A DNA stretch of 41,078 nucleotides from Anaerolineae bacterium (GCA_020433785.1 JAGRCC010000495.1:1-41078), one strand, 5' to 3'; numbered from the stretch's first letter, positions 33,701 to 41,078 are shown. The notes: a model not told the origin generated them from the letters alone. Made by a program: numbers and translations.

Positions 33701-34809
33701 ATGTAACATTACGTAAGCAAGCCGATCTCGAACGGGAAAAACTGTTGGCCGAAACTCAAATGCTTTATAAAGAGCGTAGCCAGGCGGAGCAAACACTTCG
33801 TGAAAATGAGGAACGCCTATCTGAGGCTCTGGAGACGGCCAAATTAGGATATTGGGAATTTGATGTTGCCTCCCAGAATTTTACCTTCAATGATCCATTT
33901 TACAGTATTTTCAGAACAACGGCTGAAAAAGAAAATGGGTATATTATGCCGGTCGGCGACTATATACAGAAGTTTTTTCTGCCTGAAGATGCGAGTGTAG
34001 TTGGCGAAGAGGTGCAAAAGGCTTTAGCAACAGATGATCCTAATTATGTTGGCTATCTGGAACATAGGATGATTCGAGCTGACAAAGAATTAGGGTACTT
34101 GAGCGTTCAGTTTAGAATCGAAAAAGATAGTTTTGGACAAACTATAAAAATAATAGGTATCAATCAGGATATCACAGAACGTAAAGAGGCTGAGCTTGAA
34201 CGTGAACGGCTTTTGAAAGAAGTTGAGGAAGCCTATCGTTATTATGTACGAGGAGAGTGGGAAAAATTCTTAGGCGATCAAAGCCAGAATCGGTTGCAAG
34301 TTGAGCATCACCAGATTGAGAGTGAGCCATCTCAAGCCTCTAAAAAGGCATTAGCCGAAATTCAAACTTGGGTGGCTCAAGAAGGGAAAGCTAAAGTTCT
34401 TTTGGCCGAAAACCAAAATGGGCATAGTACCGACCCCGCTATCGTTGCGCCTATTTCACTCCGTGGCGAAACAATTGGAACCTTAAGTTTACAAGATATT
34501 GATGCCAATCGTCGCTGGACGGCAGAAGAGATAGCGTTAGTGGAGACTGTCTCCGAACAGTTGGCGTTGACAATTGAAAACCTTCGGCTTTTTGATGATA
34601 CGCAAAGGCGAGCTTCTCGGGAACAACTGACGCGGAAGATCGCCGACAAGATGCGTGCTGCGCCCGATATTGAAACAATTATTGAAACCGGATTGATGGA
34701 ATTAGCCGATGTGCTTAAGGTTCCTAGAACTTATGTGAAGCTTGTTGCCGATACGAGCTTAAAAGATACCTCTGCTCAAGATGTAAGTGATAATGCTAAC
34801 TCTGAATAG
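30769..34809 (+). CDS. Transmitter-less multi-PAS protein with a LOV domain
   Basis: 1346 residues, cytosolic. Order: PAS (29-134), PAS (145-264), GAF (275-429, a different subtype with ELGNTYCSITL and HPCYPLFNLEAYVG), PAS (439-556), a coiled-coil-like helix (556-603), PAS (603-719), PAS (730-852), LOV-type PAS (864-983, Cys913), PAS (1016-1139), W-insert GAF (1148-1277), shared tail (1278-1346). It is the only one of the operon's ten large proteins without a YHAHIYLL-type GAF. Several PAS domains show the PAS-fold-3 pattern (HPDD loop, ending in QDIT). No kinase or other output. The start is ATG 30769 with only a weak ribosome binding site (GAAGTGAG). It follows the previous gene by 76 bases, and the next gene starts 22 bases after it. 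Confidence 0.9.
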   Translation: MSKQQDEPSLNVIEQHNGHAQMNEFERFFELSLDLLCVIGVDGYLKRVNPVFEQTLGWSVDELLSRPFFDFIHPDDIFAAQSYLKKFNQSVETIHFECQFRCQDGSYKWLAWKVQSTLDQTAYAVVRDITANRQTKAALKGSEQRFRRFVSSLGDHIYVTEFTSHGKQINQYISPNVEKLTGYSTEKLLNDWQFWGRSMIHPDDRDKATHQVARFAEGQDSEVEYRLIRADGQIIWVRDSGRVEVDPQSGSLVVYGVVSDINSRKLAEERLKQREERTNLLNKLMAQAANNLDEQLKEALTLTVKLLDVEIGIVSQIDNDLYTIRHFYAPGVNLEKGQMFELGNTYCSITLQTGGVMAIDHMQTSQYRQHPCYPLFNLEAYVGVPITVHGKTYGTINFSSSKPKHFSAADKDYLELLARWVGAMLERSQAEEDLRENEARLSEAQHMAKLGTWIWNTQNDRMVWSDQLYEILGIPRSVEGSYQLYEELIHPEDREHVRRAIDSSLKSDRISYEFEHRLIRQDGEMRYIAGISRIQREANQSVRMIGVAQDVTERKLAEETIKKQNVELTLREDKLRQNVEKLQATQTEMARIYAELKQQSDQINLVQQVARIGTWEVDVETHVMKWNAMMFEIFRIPKSDQPPALHELTELVHSDDRDLYLENLQLLMRQGIRVDQELKIQRNDEIIDVYVAGLAQYNTHKKVTKIFGLFQDITRRKHVEGVLRDSQEKLSQALNIAKLSYWELDLQTFMLFLNDQFYHIFGTNAEREGGYRMSAAQFMEKFIHPNDISLVNGELEKLAAVNDPTYFHEIEYRFIKPSGEEGIVLGNFRTEQENGKSSKVIGTIQDITDRKRAEVALRQAAQENSRLVTAINSAAIGVTISDTTQPDNPLIFVNPAFTSLTGYRADDVLGKNCRFLQGQDTDTNEVDKIRHAINGERSITVELLNYRKDGTPFWNELSINPIFDDQGNLTNFVGVQADVTLRKQADLEREKLLAETQMLYKERSQAEQTLRENEERLSEALETAKLGYWEFDVASQNFTFNDPFYSIFRTTAEKENGYIMPVGDYIQKFFLPEDASVVGEEVQKALATDDPNYVGYLEHRMIRADKELGYLSVQFRIEKDSFGQTIKIIGINQDITERKEAELERERLLKEVEEAYRYYVRGEWEKFLGDQSQNRLQVEHHQIESEPSQASKKALAEIQTWVAQEGKAKVLLAENQNGHSTDPAIVAPISLRGETIGTLSLQDIDANRRWTAEEIALVETVSEQLALTIENLRLFDDTQRRASREQLTRKIADKMRAAPDIETIIETGLMELADVLKVPRTYVKLVADTSLKDTSAQDVSDNANSE
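33358..33717 (+). other. LOV photosensor domain (second of two)
   Basis: Residues about 864-983 of the 1346-aa protein. The signature GKNCRFLQGQDTD is complete with adduct Cys913, followed by LLNYRKDGTPFWNELSI and FVGVQADVT. All residues usually taken as FMN contacts are at their places. It is closely similar to the LOV domain encoded at 7351-7716, including the lead-in (SxIGVxISDxxQPDNPxIxVNPxFT), so one probably arose from the other. Confidence 0.9.
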
Positions 34810-34831
34810 AATTTGTGGGAATAATTAACTC

Positions 34832-36859
34832 ATGGTTGAAGAAAAAAATGATGTTCAATCTAGTACTCCCGACGGAGCCGATGCAAAATTGATTAGTAAC
34901 CCGGAACTAATTGAAGCGTCTGATTTGGATCTGATGGGTGAAAAAATTCCTGAAGGGTTTACTGTTAAACAAAAATTATTGATAGCTATTGGTATGATTG
35001 GGGTTACTCTACTGGCTGTGACTGGCACGGGTTATTGGTCGATTGCCTCTATATCTCCTGAATTTGAAAGTTTAACGAACGAGTCCATAGCGGAAGCCAG
35101 AGCCATTGGTCAACTTACCCAAAGCATCCTGACTTTGTTAAATGAAACACGCGAGTATTCAATTGAGCCTAGCGAAGCCACATTGGATCAAATTAATAGA
35201 GCGAGTGATAACCTGATAATAGCCTTAGAGAATTATCAGGCTCTGAATGAAACTCAGCAAGGGAGTAACGAGCAGTCATCAGTAGATGGTTTTTTAGAGT
35301 CGATCCAAAAGGGAGTAAATGAATTACAAATCCGCTCGAAAAACGTTATTGATTTACTTGTTGCTAATGTTTCTGATGAACAACTAGAAGAAGCCTTAGA
35401 AGCCCTTGAAGAAGCTGAGATATCTTTGGAAAAGCAATTAGATGAAGCGGATCAGGGATTGAATGTGGAAGTCACTGAGAAGGTATACGATATTGAAGAG
35501 CGAATAAATCAAACAGAATGGTTACTCATACTCCTTCCGTTGGTAGCTTTTAGTATATTTTTGGCGCTTTTTTATTTACTCAATCAGTCGATTGTAAACC
35601 GGCTAAAATCGTTGGAAAACGTTACACAGCGGATTTCAACGGGTGAATTAAATTTGTCAGCTCAGGTTGACAGCGGTGATGAAATCGGCTTACTGGCTCA
35701 TACTTTTAATATCATGACAAAGCGATTGCGAGAGTCGTTGGGTGATTTGGAGAAACGGGTTGTAGAACGAACCTACCAACTTGAGACTGTGGTTGAAGTG
35801 AGTCAGAAATTAAGCAGTATTTTAGATTTATCAGATTTGATGCATGAAGTTGTTTATCTTACCAGAGAAACTTTCGATTACTATCATGTTCATATTTACC
35901 TACTCGATGAATGGGGAGAAACGCTGGATATGGTCGAGGGTTATGGGGAAGCGGGCGCAGAAATGAAGCGTCGGGGGCACAGTATTCTACTAAGGGCCCC
36001 AAAAAGTCTGGTGGCTCGAGCGGCACGTGAAGGAAAGATTCTGAACGTCAATGATGTGCGTCAAAATTCCGAATGGTTGCCAAACCCTCTTCTTCCGGAA
36101 ACTCGTTCGGAAGCGGCAGTACCTATTTACTTAGGGAGTGAAATTGTTGGGGTGCTTGATGTACAAAGTGAAAAGATTGCGGGAATCACTCCCGAAAGTG
36201 AAAGAATTCTAAGGGCGCTGGCTAGTCAGGTAGCTACGGCCGTGGGGAACGCTCGTCTCTTTGCCAAAACACAGACGGCATTAAAACGAGCAGAACATTT
36301 ACAAAGTTTATATACAGGTGATGCCTGGCAAAGGCTGACAAAAAATACCCCCTCAAATTTTGAGATCAGTCGATCTAGTGCGCTGCCGCCATTGCCAGAA
36401 AAGTTTACACGAGAAGCAGAAATGGCTCTTCAGCAAAGACAAACGGTAAACTTAAAATTAGATAGCGCTAATGATAAGAACAATGAAGAAGATAAAAAGG
36501 AATCGTCTTATAGTGTTGCTCACCATGTAGTTACCCCCCTTAAGCTACGCAACCAAGTAATTGGTATTCTTGGGTTACAAGATAATAACCCCGATAGACA
36601 ATGGACAACTGAAGAAATAGCACTAATTGAAGCGATTTCAGAGCAAATGAGCTTAGCCATTGAGAATGCTCGATTATTTGAGGAAACAGGCCGTAGAGCA
36701 AGCCGAGAGCGGATTATCGCAGATGTGACTCAACAAGTTTGGTCAGCAGACGAAATTGAGGCAGTAATGCGAACGGCCGTAACCCAATTGGGTGAAAAGT
36801 TGCAAGCATCGGAAGTAGTCATCCGTTTGGATGCGGGAGCCAAACCAGGATCCTTCTAA
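34832..36859 (+). CDS. Membrane-bound four-helix sensor-HAMP-GAF protein without kinase
   Basis: 675 residues. A Glu/Asp-rich N-terminal stretch is followed by TM1 (about 49-70), an all-helical extracytoplasmic region (71-223) similar in style to the four-helix-bundle domain of chemoreceptors, TM2 (230-252), HAMP (253-305), GAF of the YYHVHIYLLDE type (319-480), W-insert GAF (487-620) and shared tail (620-675, ending AGAKPGSF). No methyl-accepting signalling domain is present despite the chemoreceptor-like front. It is the last of the nine transmitter-less proteins and lies directly before the small membrane protein and the kinase. Ligand unknown. Confidence 0.9.
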   Translation: MVEEKNDVQSSTPDGADAKLISNPELIEASDLDLMGEKIPEGFTVKQKLLIAIGMIGVTLLAVTGTGYWSIASISPEFESLTNESIAEARAIGQLTQSILTLLNETREYSIEPSEATLDQINRASDNLIIALENYQALNETQQGSNEQSSVDGFLESIQKGVNELQIRSKNVIDLLVANVSDEQLEEALEALEEAEISLEKQLDEADQGLNVEVTEKVYDIEERINQTEWLLILLPLVAFSIFLALFYLLNQSIVNRLKSLENVTQRISTGELNLSAQVDSGDEIGLLAHTFNIMTKRLRESLGDLEKRVVERTYQLETVVEVSQKLSSILDLSDLMHEVVYLTRETFDYYHVHIYLLDEWGETLDMVEGYGEAGAEMKRRGHSILLRAPKSLVARAAREGKILNVNDVRQNSEWLPNPLLPETRSEAAVPIYLGSEIVGVLDVQSEKIAGITPESERILRALASQVATAVGNARLFAKTQTALKRAEHLQSLYTGDAWQRLTKNTPSNFEISRSSALPPLPEKFTREAEMALQQRQTVNLKLDSANDKNNEEDKKESSYSVAHHVVTPLKLRNQVIGILGLQDNNPDRQWTTEEIALIEAISEQMSLAIENARLFEETGRRASRERIIADVTQQVWSADEIEAVMRTAVTQLGEKLQASEVVIRLDAGAKPGSF

Positions 36860-36885
36860 AACGTGCTTATAAGGAAATAATAATT

Positions 36886-37125
36886 ATGGACAAATTGAAA
36901 GCACTTTTAAGACAACCAGAATTTCATGGGCTTTTATTATTTGTTAGTTTGTTATTGTTTATGTACCCCTTATTAATTGTGATAACTCACGGGGGAACGA
37001 CAATTGTGCTTCTTTCTTTCTTTATTCCATGGTTGGTTATTATTTTAATATTATATCTTGCAAGCCGAAGTTACATTGTTGAAGAGAACCAAGACCAAGA
37101 AAACGGGGGAATAACCGATGTTTAA
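36886..37125 (+). CDS. Small two-helix membrane protein coupled to the symporter-kinase (CbrX-like position)
   Basis: 79 residues with two hydrophobic helices (about 15-34 and 40-61) and a charged C-terminal end (EENQDQENGG). AAGGAA (36871-36876) is a good ribosome binding site for ATG 36886. Its last 8 bases overlap the start of the symporter-like kinase gene, so the two are probably translated together. In Pseudomonas a small membrane-protein gene, cbrX, precedes and overlaps cbrA in the same way, and small DUF485-type proteins precede some SSS-family permeases. By analogy it may be an accessory subunit of the membrane domain. Function is inferred from position only. Confidence 0.8.
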   Translation: MDKLKALLRQPEFHGLLLFVSLLLFMYPLLIVITHGGTTIVLLSFFIPWLVIILILYLASRSYIVEENQDQENGGITDV

Positions 37126-40100
37126 CCCGTGGTTTGTGCTCTTTTTTATTGGTTTGTATGTAGGCCTTTTATTTATAGTTGCTTTGTGGGTCGAGCACGG
37201 ATCACCTCGTGGCAGGCGCTTTTCTGAAAATCCCTGGGTGTATTCTTTTGCGTTAGCCGTTTACTGCACCTCTTGGACTTTTTATGGAAGTGTTGGAAGT
37301 GCGGCTAGCTCTGGAATGCTTTTTCTTACGATCTACTTAGGGCCGACCTTGGCTGTCACGCTTTGGTGGTTCGGGCTTCGCAAGTTAGTCCGAATCAAAT
37401 CAACTCAGCGTATTACAAGTATCGCTGATTTTATCTCCGCTCGTTACGGTAAATCTCAGTTGTTGGCGGCTATCGCCTCAATGATTGCTATAGTTGGTAT
37501 AACTCCTTATATCGCGCTTCAATTGAAAGCTATATTATCTACCTTCACGCTTGTAGTTGGCTCGGAGGCTTCGACAAATACTTGGAGCGACAACAATGTC
37601 GGGTTGATGGTAGTTGTCTTAATGATCATCTTTACGATTATCTTTGGCGTTAGACGCCTAGACCCCACTGAACGTCACCAAGGGGTAGTGATGGCGTTAG
37701 CCATAGAAAGTATGGTTAAGTTAGTTGCTTTTCTGGCAGTAGGTATTTTTGTTACCTTCTTTTTGTATGACGGGTTTGACGACCTTCTGTCGAAATTGTC
37801 AGCAAGCTCATTTAATAATATGGTCAGTCTCGGTGGGCAAGATGTTTCTTCCTATTTAACCTGGATGAGTTATCTTGTTCTGGCTATGTCGGCTATTGTA
37901 TTTTTGCCTCGTCAGTTTCACATAGCAGTCATAGAGAATTCAAATGAGAAAAACATCCGAACCGCTGTGTGGCTCTTTCCATTGTATTTATTTCTGATCA
38001 ATATTTTTGTTGTTCCTATTGCGGCCGGGGGATTGCTGCAAGGCTACGGGGTTGAAGAAGCGGACACTTTTGTTCTTACATTACCCCTGTTTCACGGTCA
38101 ACCCTGGTTGGCCTTGCTCGTGTTCATTGGTGGTTTTTCTGCGGCCACAGGTATGGTTATTGTTAGCGCGATGACGTTAGCGACTATGTTCACCAATCAT
38201 CTATTACTACCTATTATAGAACAAGTTAGGCCGTTGGGATTCTTACGCTATTATCTCTTGCAGGCGCGTTGGCTAGCTGTGGCAACAATTCTGATTACGA
38301 GTTACTCATTTGAACAAATCATCGGTGATTCCTACACGCTTGTTAATATGGGCATTATCTCTTTCGCTGCGGTACTTCAGTTTGCCCCAAGTATCATAGG
38401 GGGTCTCTATTGGCGGAGATCTAATCAGCTAGGAGCGATTTTAGGACTAGTTAGCGGATTTTTGATTTGGTTTTATACGCTGCTTCTACCCTCTTTTATT
38501 AAAAGTGGTTGGCTATCTACTAATCTATTAACTGAAGGACCTTGGGGAATTGAGGCGCTAAAACCGGAGCATCTGTTTGGCCTGGTTGGATTAGAATCTG
38601 TAGCACATACGGTTTTTTGGACTATGTTATTCAATATTAGTCTGTTTATCCTTGGATCTCTCTATTTTGAGCCATCTCAGGAAGAGAGGCGCGTAACAGA
38701 GTCATTCGTCGATGCCCTAAAGATTACTAGACGCTTTACCCCTTCTACCTTCGAAAAGCCTAATATTGATTTAGCCAATAAATTGGAGATAATCAAAACC
38801 TTATTGAGCCAATATCTCACTCAAGCAGAAGTAAGCATCATTATCGAGAAGTGTCTCGATGCCACAAGGCTTAAAGCGAAAACTACGATTACTATTACCC
38901 AATTAGCTGATTTAAGCAATGAAGCCGAAAAATATTTAGCGGGTTCTATTGGAGCGGCTATCGCCTATCAAGCTTTTCGACGAGTCGAACTCTTCACCCA
39001 GCAAGAGGCTGGTAGTTTATCAAAAACATACAATGAAATTTTAGCCGACTTAAAGATATCACCTCAGGAATTAAGAGAGAAAATTAGCTACTATCGCGAG
39101 CGAGATATGTTGATGGCCGAACAAGCCACGATCCTAGAAAAAAGGATAAGAGAGCGTACTCGTGTTCTCGAAGTTAGTGCGAAAATAAGCCGTCAGCTTA
39201 TCACTATTTTGGATATTAATGAATTGTTGCAGCTTCTGGTTAATATACTTCAAACGGAATTCAATTACTACCATGCTCATATTTACTTGGTAAATGAAGC
39301 AACCGGTGATCTAGTAATAGCTGAAGGTACTGGCGAAGTAGCCCAAAAACTTAAGGCCAAGAAACATCATCTGGCATCTGGTCAAGGTATCGTTGGCACG
39401 GTGGCCAGCACCAAGCTGCCGTTTAAGAGTAATAATGTTGATGAAGTACTGAATTTTATCCGTAACCCGCTGTTGCCGAATACCAAGTCAGAGTTGGCGG
39501 TGCCACTGCTTAAAGGTGACCAGGTTTTGGGGGTATTGGATATCCAAAGCGAAGAATTGGATCGATTTTCTGATGAAGACATAACCATGATGCAGTCTAT
39601 TGGCAACCAAATGGCCATCGCGGTCGATAATGCTCGCTTACTGAACCAGTTCCAAACAGCCTTGCAGGAGGTCGAACGACTTAACCACCGCCTCACTCGC
39701 GAAGGTTGGAACCAGGTTACAGATGAAATTTCAACAGTGGGTTATCGGTACAACCGTGGTTTCAGCACGGCGCTTACTTCAACTTCAGATGTTTGGGTAA
39801 CTCCTATGAAGGAAGCGGTCTCCAAAAAAACGGTGGTCAAACAATCACGGTCAGGTAACGGTCATCCCTCCGAAAGCGAAGTGGCTGTGCCGCTGATATT
39901 AAGAAACGAGGTCATTGGCGTGTTAGGAATTAAGCGGGAAGAGACTCCCGAGTGGGCCGAAGAAGAACTATTGGCAGTTGAGGCTGTGGCCGATCAGGTT
40001 TCTAGAGCTTTGGAAAATGCTAGATTGGCCAGGGAACAAGAAAAGACCATCGAGCAGCTTAAAGAGATCGACCGGCTGAAATCGGAGTTTTTGACCAGTA

Positions 40101-40813
40101 TGAGCCATGAGTTACGCACCCCGCTAAACTCCATTATTGGGTTTGCTGATGTGCTGTTGCAGGGCATTGATGGAGACCTGCCTGAAATGGCTACTCACGA
40201 TATTCGCTTAATCCATAATAGTGGCCAACATTTGCTAGCCTTAATCAACGATATCCTCGACCTTTCCAAAATTGAAGCCGGCAAAATGGAGTTGGTTCGT
40301 GAACCTTTGGATATTTCCGAGTCGATTAACGACGTATTGGCGGCATCGAATTCATTGGTAAAGGACAAACCGGTTAAAATTTTAGTCGATAAGCCCGACA
40401 GCCTGCCCTTCGTCTACGCTGATAAATTACGACTTAATCAGATTCTGCTAAATTTGATTAGTAATGCCGCTAAATTTACTCATTCGGGATCGATTACCAT
40501 TAAAGCCAATATCGACCAAGAAAACTCGAATAGGCTGCGCATAGCCATTATAGATACTGGCATCGGCATCCCCCTAGATAAACAGAGAGCTATTTTTGAC
40601 CGTTTTCGTCAAGCCGATGGCACTACCACTCGTAAATATGGGGGAACAGGGTTAGGTTTGGCCATTTCCCTGAACTTAACACACATGCATGGCGGTGAGT
40701 TAATGGTTAATAGCCAAGAAGGGGTTGGCTCAGAATTTTATTTTACTATTCCCTTAGCTGATCAATTTACTGATTCAAATAATGGTCCGGATATCGATCC
40801 GGATGAAAATTAA
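37118..40813 (+). CDS. CbrA-like SSS-symporter histidine kinase with GAF domains
   Basis: 1231 residues. The first ~525 form a sodium/solute-symporter-family membrane domain with about 12-13 helices (YCTSWTFYGSVGSAA, ITSIADFISARYGKS and FLPRQFHIAVIEN are typical of CbrA-like proteins). A STAC-like cytosolic linker (about 560-680, with LAGSIGAAIAYQAF) leads to a YYHAHIYLV-type GAF (685-845), W-insert GAF (850-974), HisKA with SHELRTP (His997) and HATPase_c (N-box NLISNAAKF, G1 IIDTGIGI, F-box FDRFRQAD, G2 YGGTGLGLAIS). It is the only kinase of the operon and has the same GAF plus W-insert GAF as the transmitter-less proteins, with the kinase core where their tail would be. Relatives sense or transport solutes such as amino acids. 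No response regulator follows within the window. Confidence 0.94.
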   Translation: MFNPWFVLFFIGLYVGLLFIVALWVEHGSPRGRRFSENPWVYSFALAVYCTSWTFYGSVGSAASSGMLFLTIYLGPTLAVTLWWFGLRKLVRIKSTQRITSIADFISARYGKSQLLAAIASMIAIVGITPYIALQLKAILSTFTLVVGSEASTNTWSDNNVGLMVVVLMIIFTIIFGVRRLDPTERHQGVVMALAIESMVKLVAFLAVGIFVTFFLYDGFDDLLSKLSASSFNNMVSLGGQDVSSYLTWMSYLVLAMSAIVFLPRQFHIAVIENSNEKNIRTAVWLFPLYLFLINIFVVPIAAGGLLQGYGVEEADTFVLTLPLFHGQPWLALLVFIGGFSAATGMVIVSAMTLATMFTNHLLLPIIEQVRPLGFLRYYLLQARWLAVATILITSYSFEQIIGDSYTLVNMGIISFAAVLQFAPSIIGGLYWRRSNQLGAILGLVSGFLIWFYTLLLPSFIKSGWLSTNLLTEGPWGIEALKPEHLFGLVGLESVAHTVFWTMLFNISLFILGSLYFEPSQEERRVTESFVDALKITRRFTPSTFEKPNIDLANKLEIIKTLLSQYLTQAEVSIIIEKCLDATRLKAKTTITITQLADLSNEAEKYLAGSIGAAIAYQAFRRVELFTQQEAGSLSKTYNEILADLKISPQELREKISYYRERDMLMAEQATILEKRIRERTRVLEVSAKISRQLITILDINELLQLLVNILQTEFNYYHAHIYLVNEATGDLVIAEGTGEVAQKLKAKKHHLASGQGIVGTVASTKLPFKSNNVDEVLNFIRNPLLPNTKSELAVPLLKGDQVLGVLDIQSEELDRFSDEDITMMQSIGNQMAIAVDNARLLNQFQTALQEVERLNHRLTREGWNQVTDEISTVGYRYNRGFSTALTSTSDVWVTPMKEAVSKKTVVKQSRSGNGHPSESEVAVPLILRNEVIGVLGIKREETPEWAEEELLAVEAVADQVSRALENARLAREQEKTIEQLKEIDRLKSEFLTSMSHELRTPLNSIIGFADVLLQGIDGDLPEMATHDIRLIHNSGQHLLALINDILDLSKIEAGKMELVREPLDISESINDVLAASNSLVKDKPVKILVDKPDSLPFVYADKLRLNQILLNLISNAAKFTHSGSITIKANIDQENSNRLRIAIIDTGIGIPLDKQRAIFDRFRQADGTTTRKYGGTGLGLAISLNLTHMHGGELMVNSQEGVGSEFYFTIPLADQFTDSNNGPDIDPDEN

Positions 40814-40835
40814 AATAGTGTAGGTTCATACCAAA

Positions 40836-41078
40836 GTGATAAAATCGCATATCGTTAAAGTTCTATGTTTAGAGTGTCACCATGAAATGACGTTCTATCC
40901 AGGTTTGGATAAATGTCCTATGTGTCATGGGGTTTGGCTGGATGCCCAGTACGATTACGAAACGGTAGCTAAAATTTGGCAAAACGGCATACCCGGCCGG
41001 GAATACTCCCTCTGGCGCTACATGGAATTGCTACCTGTTCTCGATGTCGAGCATATAAACTCGATGGGCGAAGGCTAT
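40836..41078 (+). CDS. Threonine-synthase-like PLP enzyme, N-terminal part (3' end outside window)
   Basis: 81 codons from GTG 40836 to the window end in an open frame; an in-frame TAG at 40821 and no nearer ATG fix this start. Cys11, Cys14, Cys27 and Cys30 form a zinc-ribbon-like CxxC...CPMC pair. Then come GVWLDAQYDYETV, GIPGREYSLWRYMELLPV and SMGEGY, which match the N-terminus of threonine synthase and related fold-type II PLP enzymes, where the next residues usually read TPL. Threonine synthase converts O-phosphohomoserine to threonine. The gene begins 22 bases after the kinase, so it may share its transcript, but a link in function is not evident. The PLP lysine lies outside the window. 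Confidence 0.78.
   Translation, partial: MIKSHIVKVLCLECHHEMTFYPGLDKCPMCHGVWLDAQYDYETVAKIWQNGIPGREYSLWRYMELLPVLDVEHINSMGEGY

Noticed and set aside
10439..36859. Hidden kinase, GGDEF or PP2C domains in the nine large proteins
   Set aside because: No SHELRTP or MHDG-like His box, no GxGxG N/G1/G2 boxes, no GGDEF or EAL motif and no PP2C Asp motifs are seen in them; only the genes at 2413 and 37118 have kinase cores.

Overview
The window looks like part of a Chloroflexota (Chloroflexi) chromosome, probably Anaerolineae-like. This rests on the style of the very long PAS/GAF proteins (repeated YHAHIYLL and NPLLPxTRSExAVP motifs) and on a baseplate-J-like gene next to ruvX. It is family-style recognition, not a database match. 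All genes are on the + strand. I see no tRNA, rRNA, CRISPR array or insertion sequence.

Layout. (1) 2-1355: the 3' end of a baseplate-J-like surface or assembly protein, overlapping ruvX. These read as more GC-rich than the rest. (2) 1642-6424: a signalling block with an RsbW-type ATPase, a noncoding gap holding a promoter-like box, several hairpins and a strong terminator-like stem, a REC-GAF3-HisKA_3 histidine kinase, its NarL/LuxR-type response regulator, and a stand-alone receiver. (3) 6508-40813: a 34-kb run of ten large sensory genes plus one small membrane-protein gene, tightly spaced or overlapping and probably one operon. (4) 40836-end: the start of a threonine-synthase-like PLP enzyme.

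The 34-kb run is the centre of interest. Nine consecutive large proteins carry only input modules: PAS, two LOV photosensor domains, GAF, dCache, MHYT, a four-helix extracytoplasmic domain, and a sugar-binding-protein domain. None has a kinase, GGDEF, EAL, PP2C or HTH output domain. All nine end in the same ~60-residue tail, which looks like the first third of a GAF domain. Seven of the nine, and the kinase, also carry a degenerate 'W-insert' GAF, always just before the tail or the kinase core; the 2343-aa protein has a second, internal copy. The tenth large protein has a sodium/solute-symporter-like membrane domain, a STAC-like linker, the same GAF and W-insert GAF, and then HisKA plus HATPase_c in place of the tail. 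The simplest reading is that the nine transmitter-less proteins share a docking or oligomerisation module and feed one kinase, forming a multi-input array for light, gas or redox, extracytoplasmic ligands, a sugar and transported solute. This is inference from shared architecture and gene order.

The most unusual single feature is in the 2343-aa protein. An RbsB-like periplasmic-binding-protein domain is inserted in the hairpin of a GAF domain and appears circularly permuted: its N-terminal segment comes last, yet most ribose-type ligand residues are kept in a protein with no export signal.
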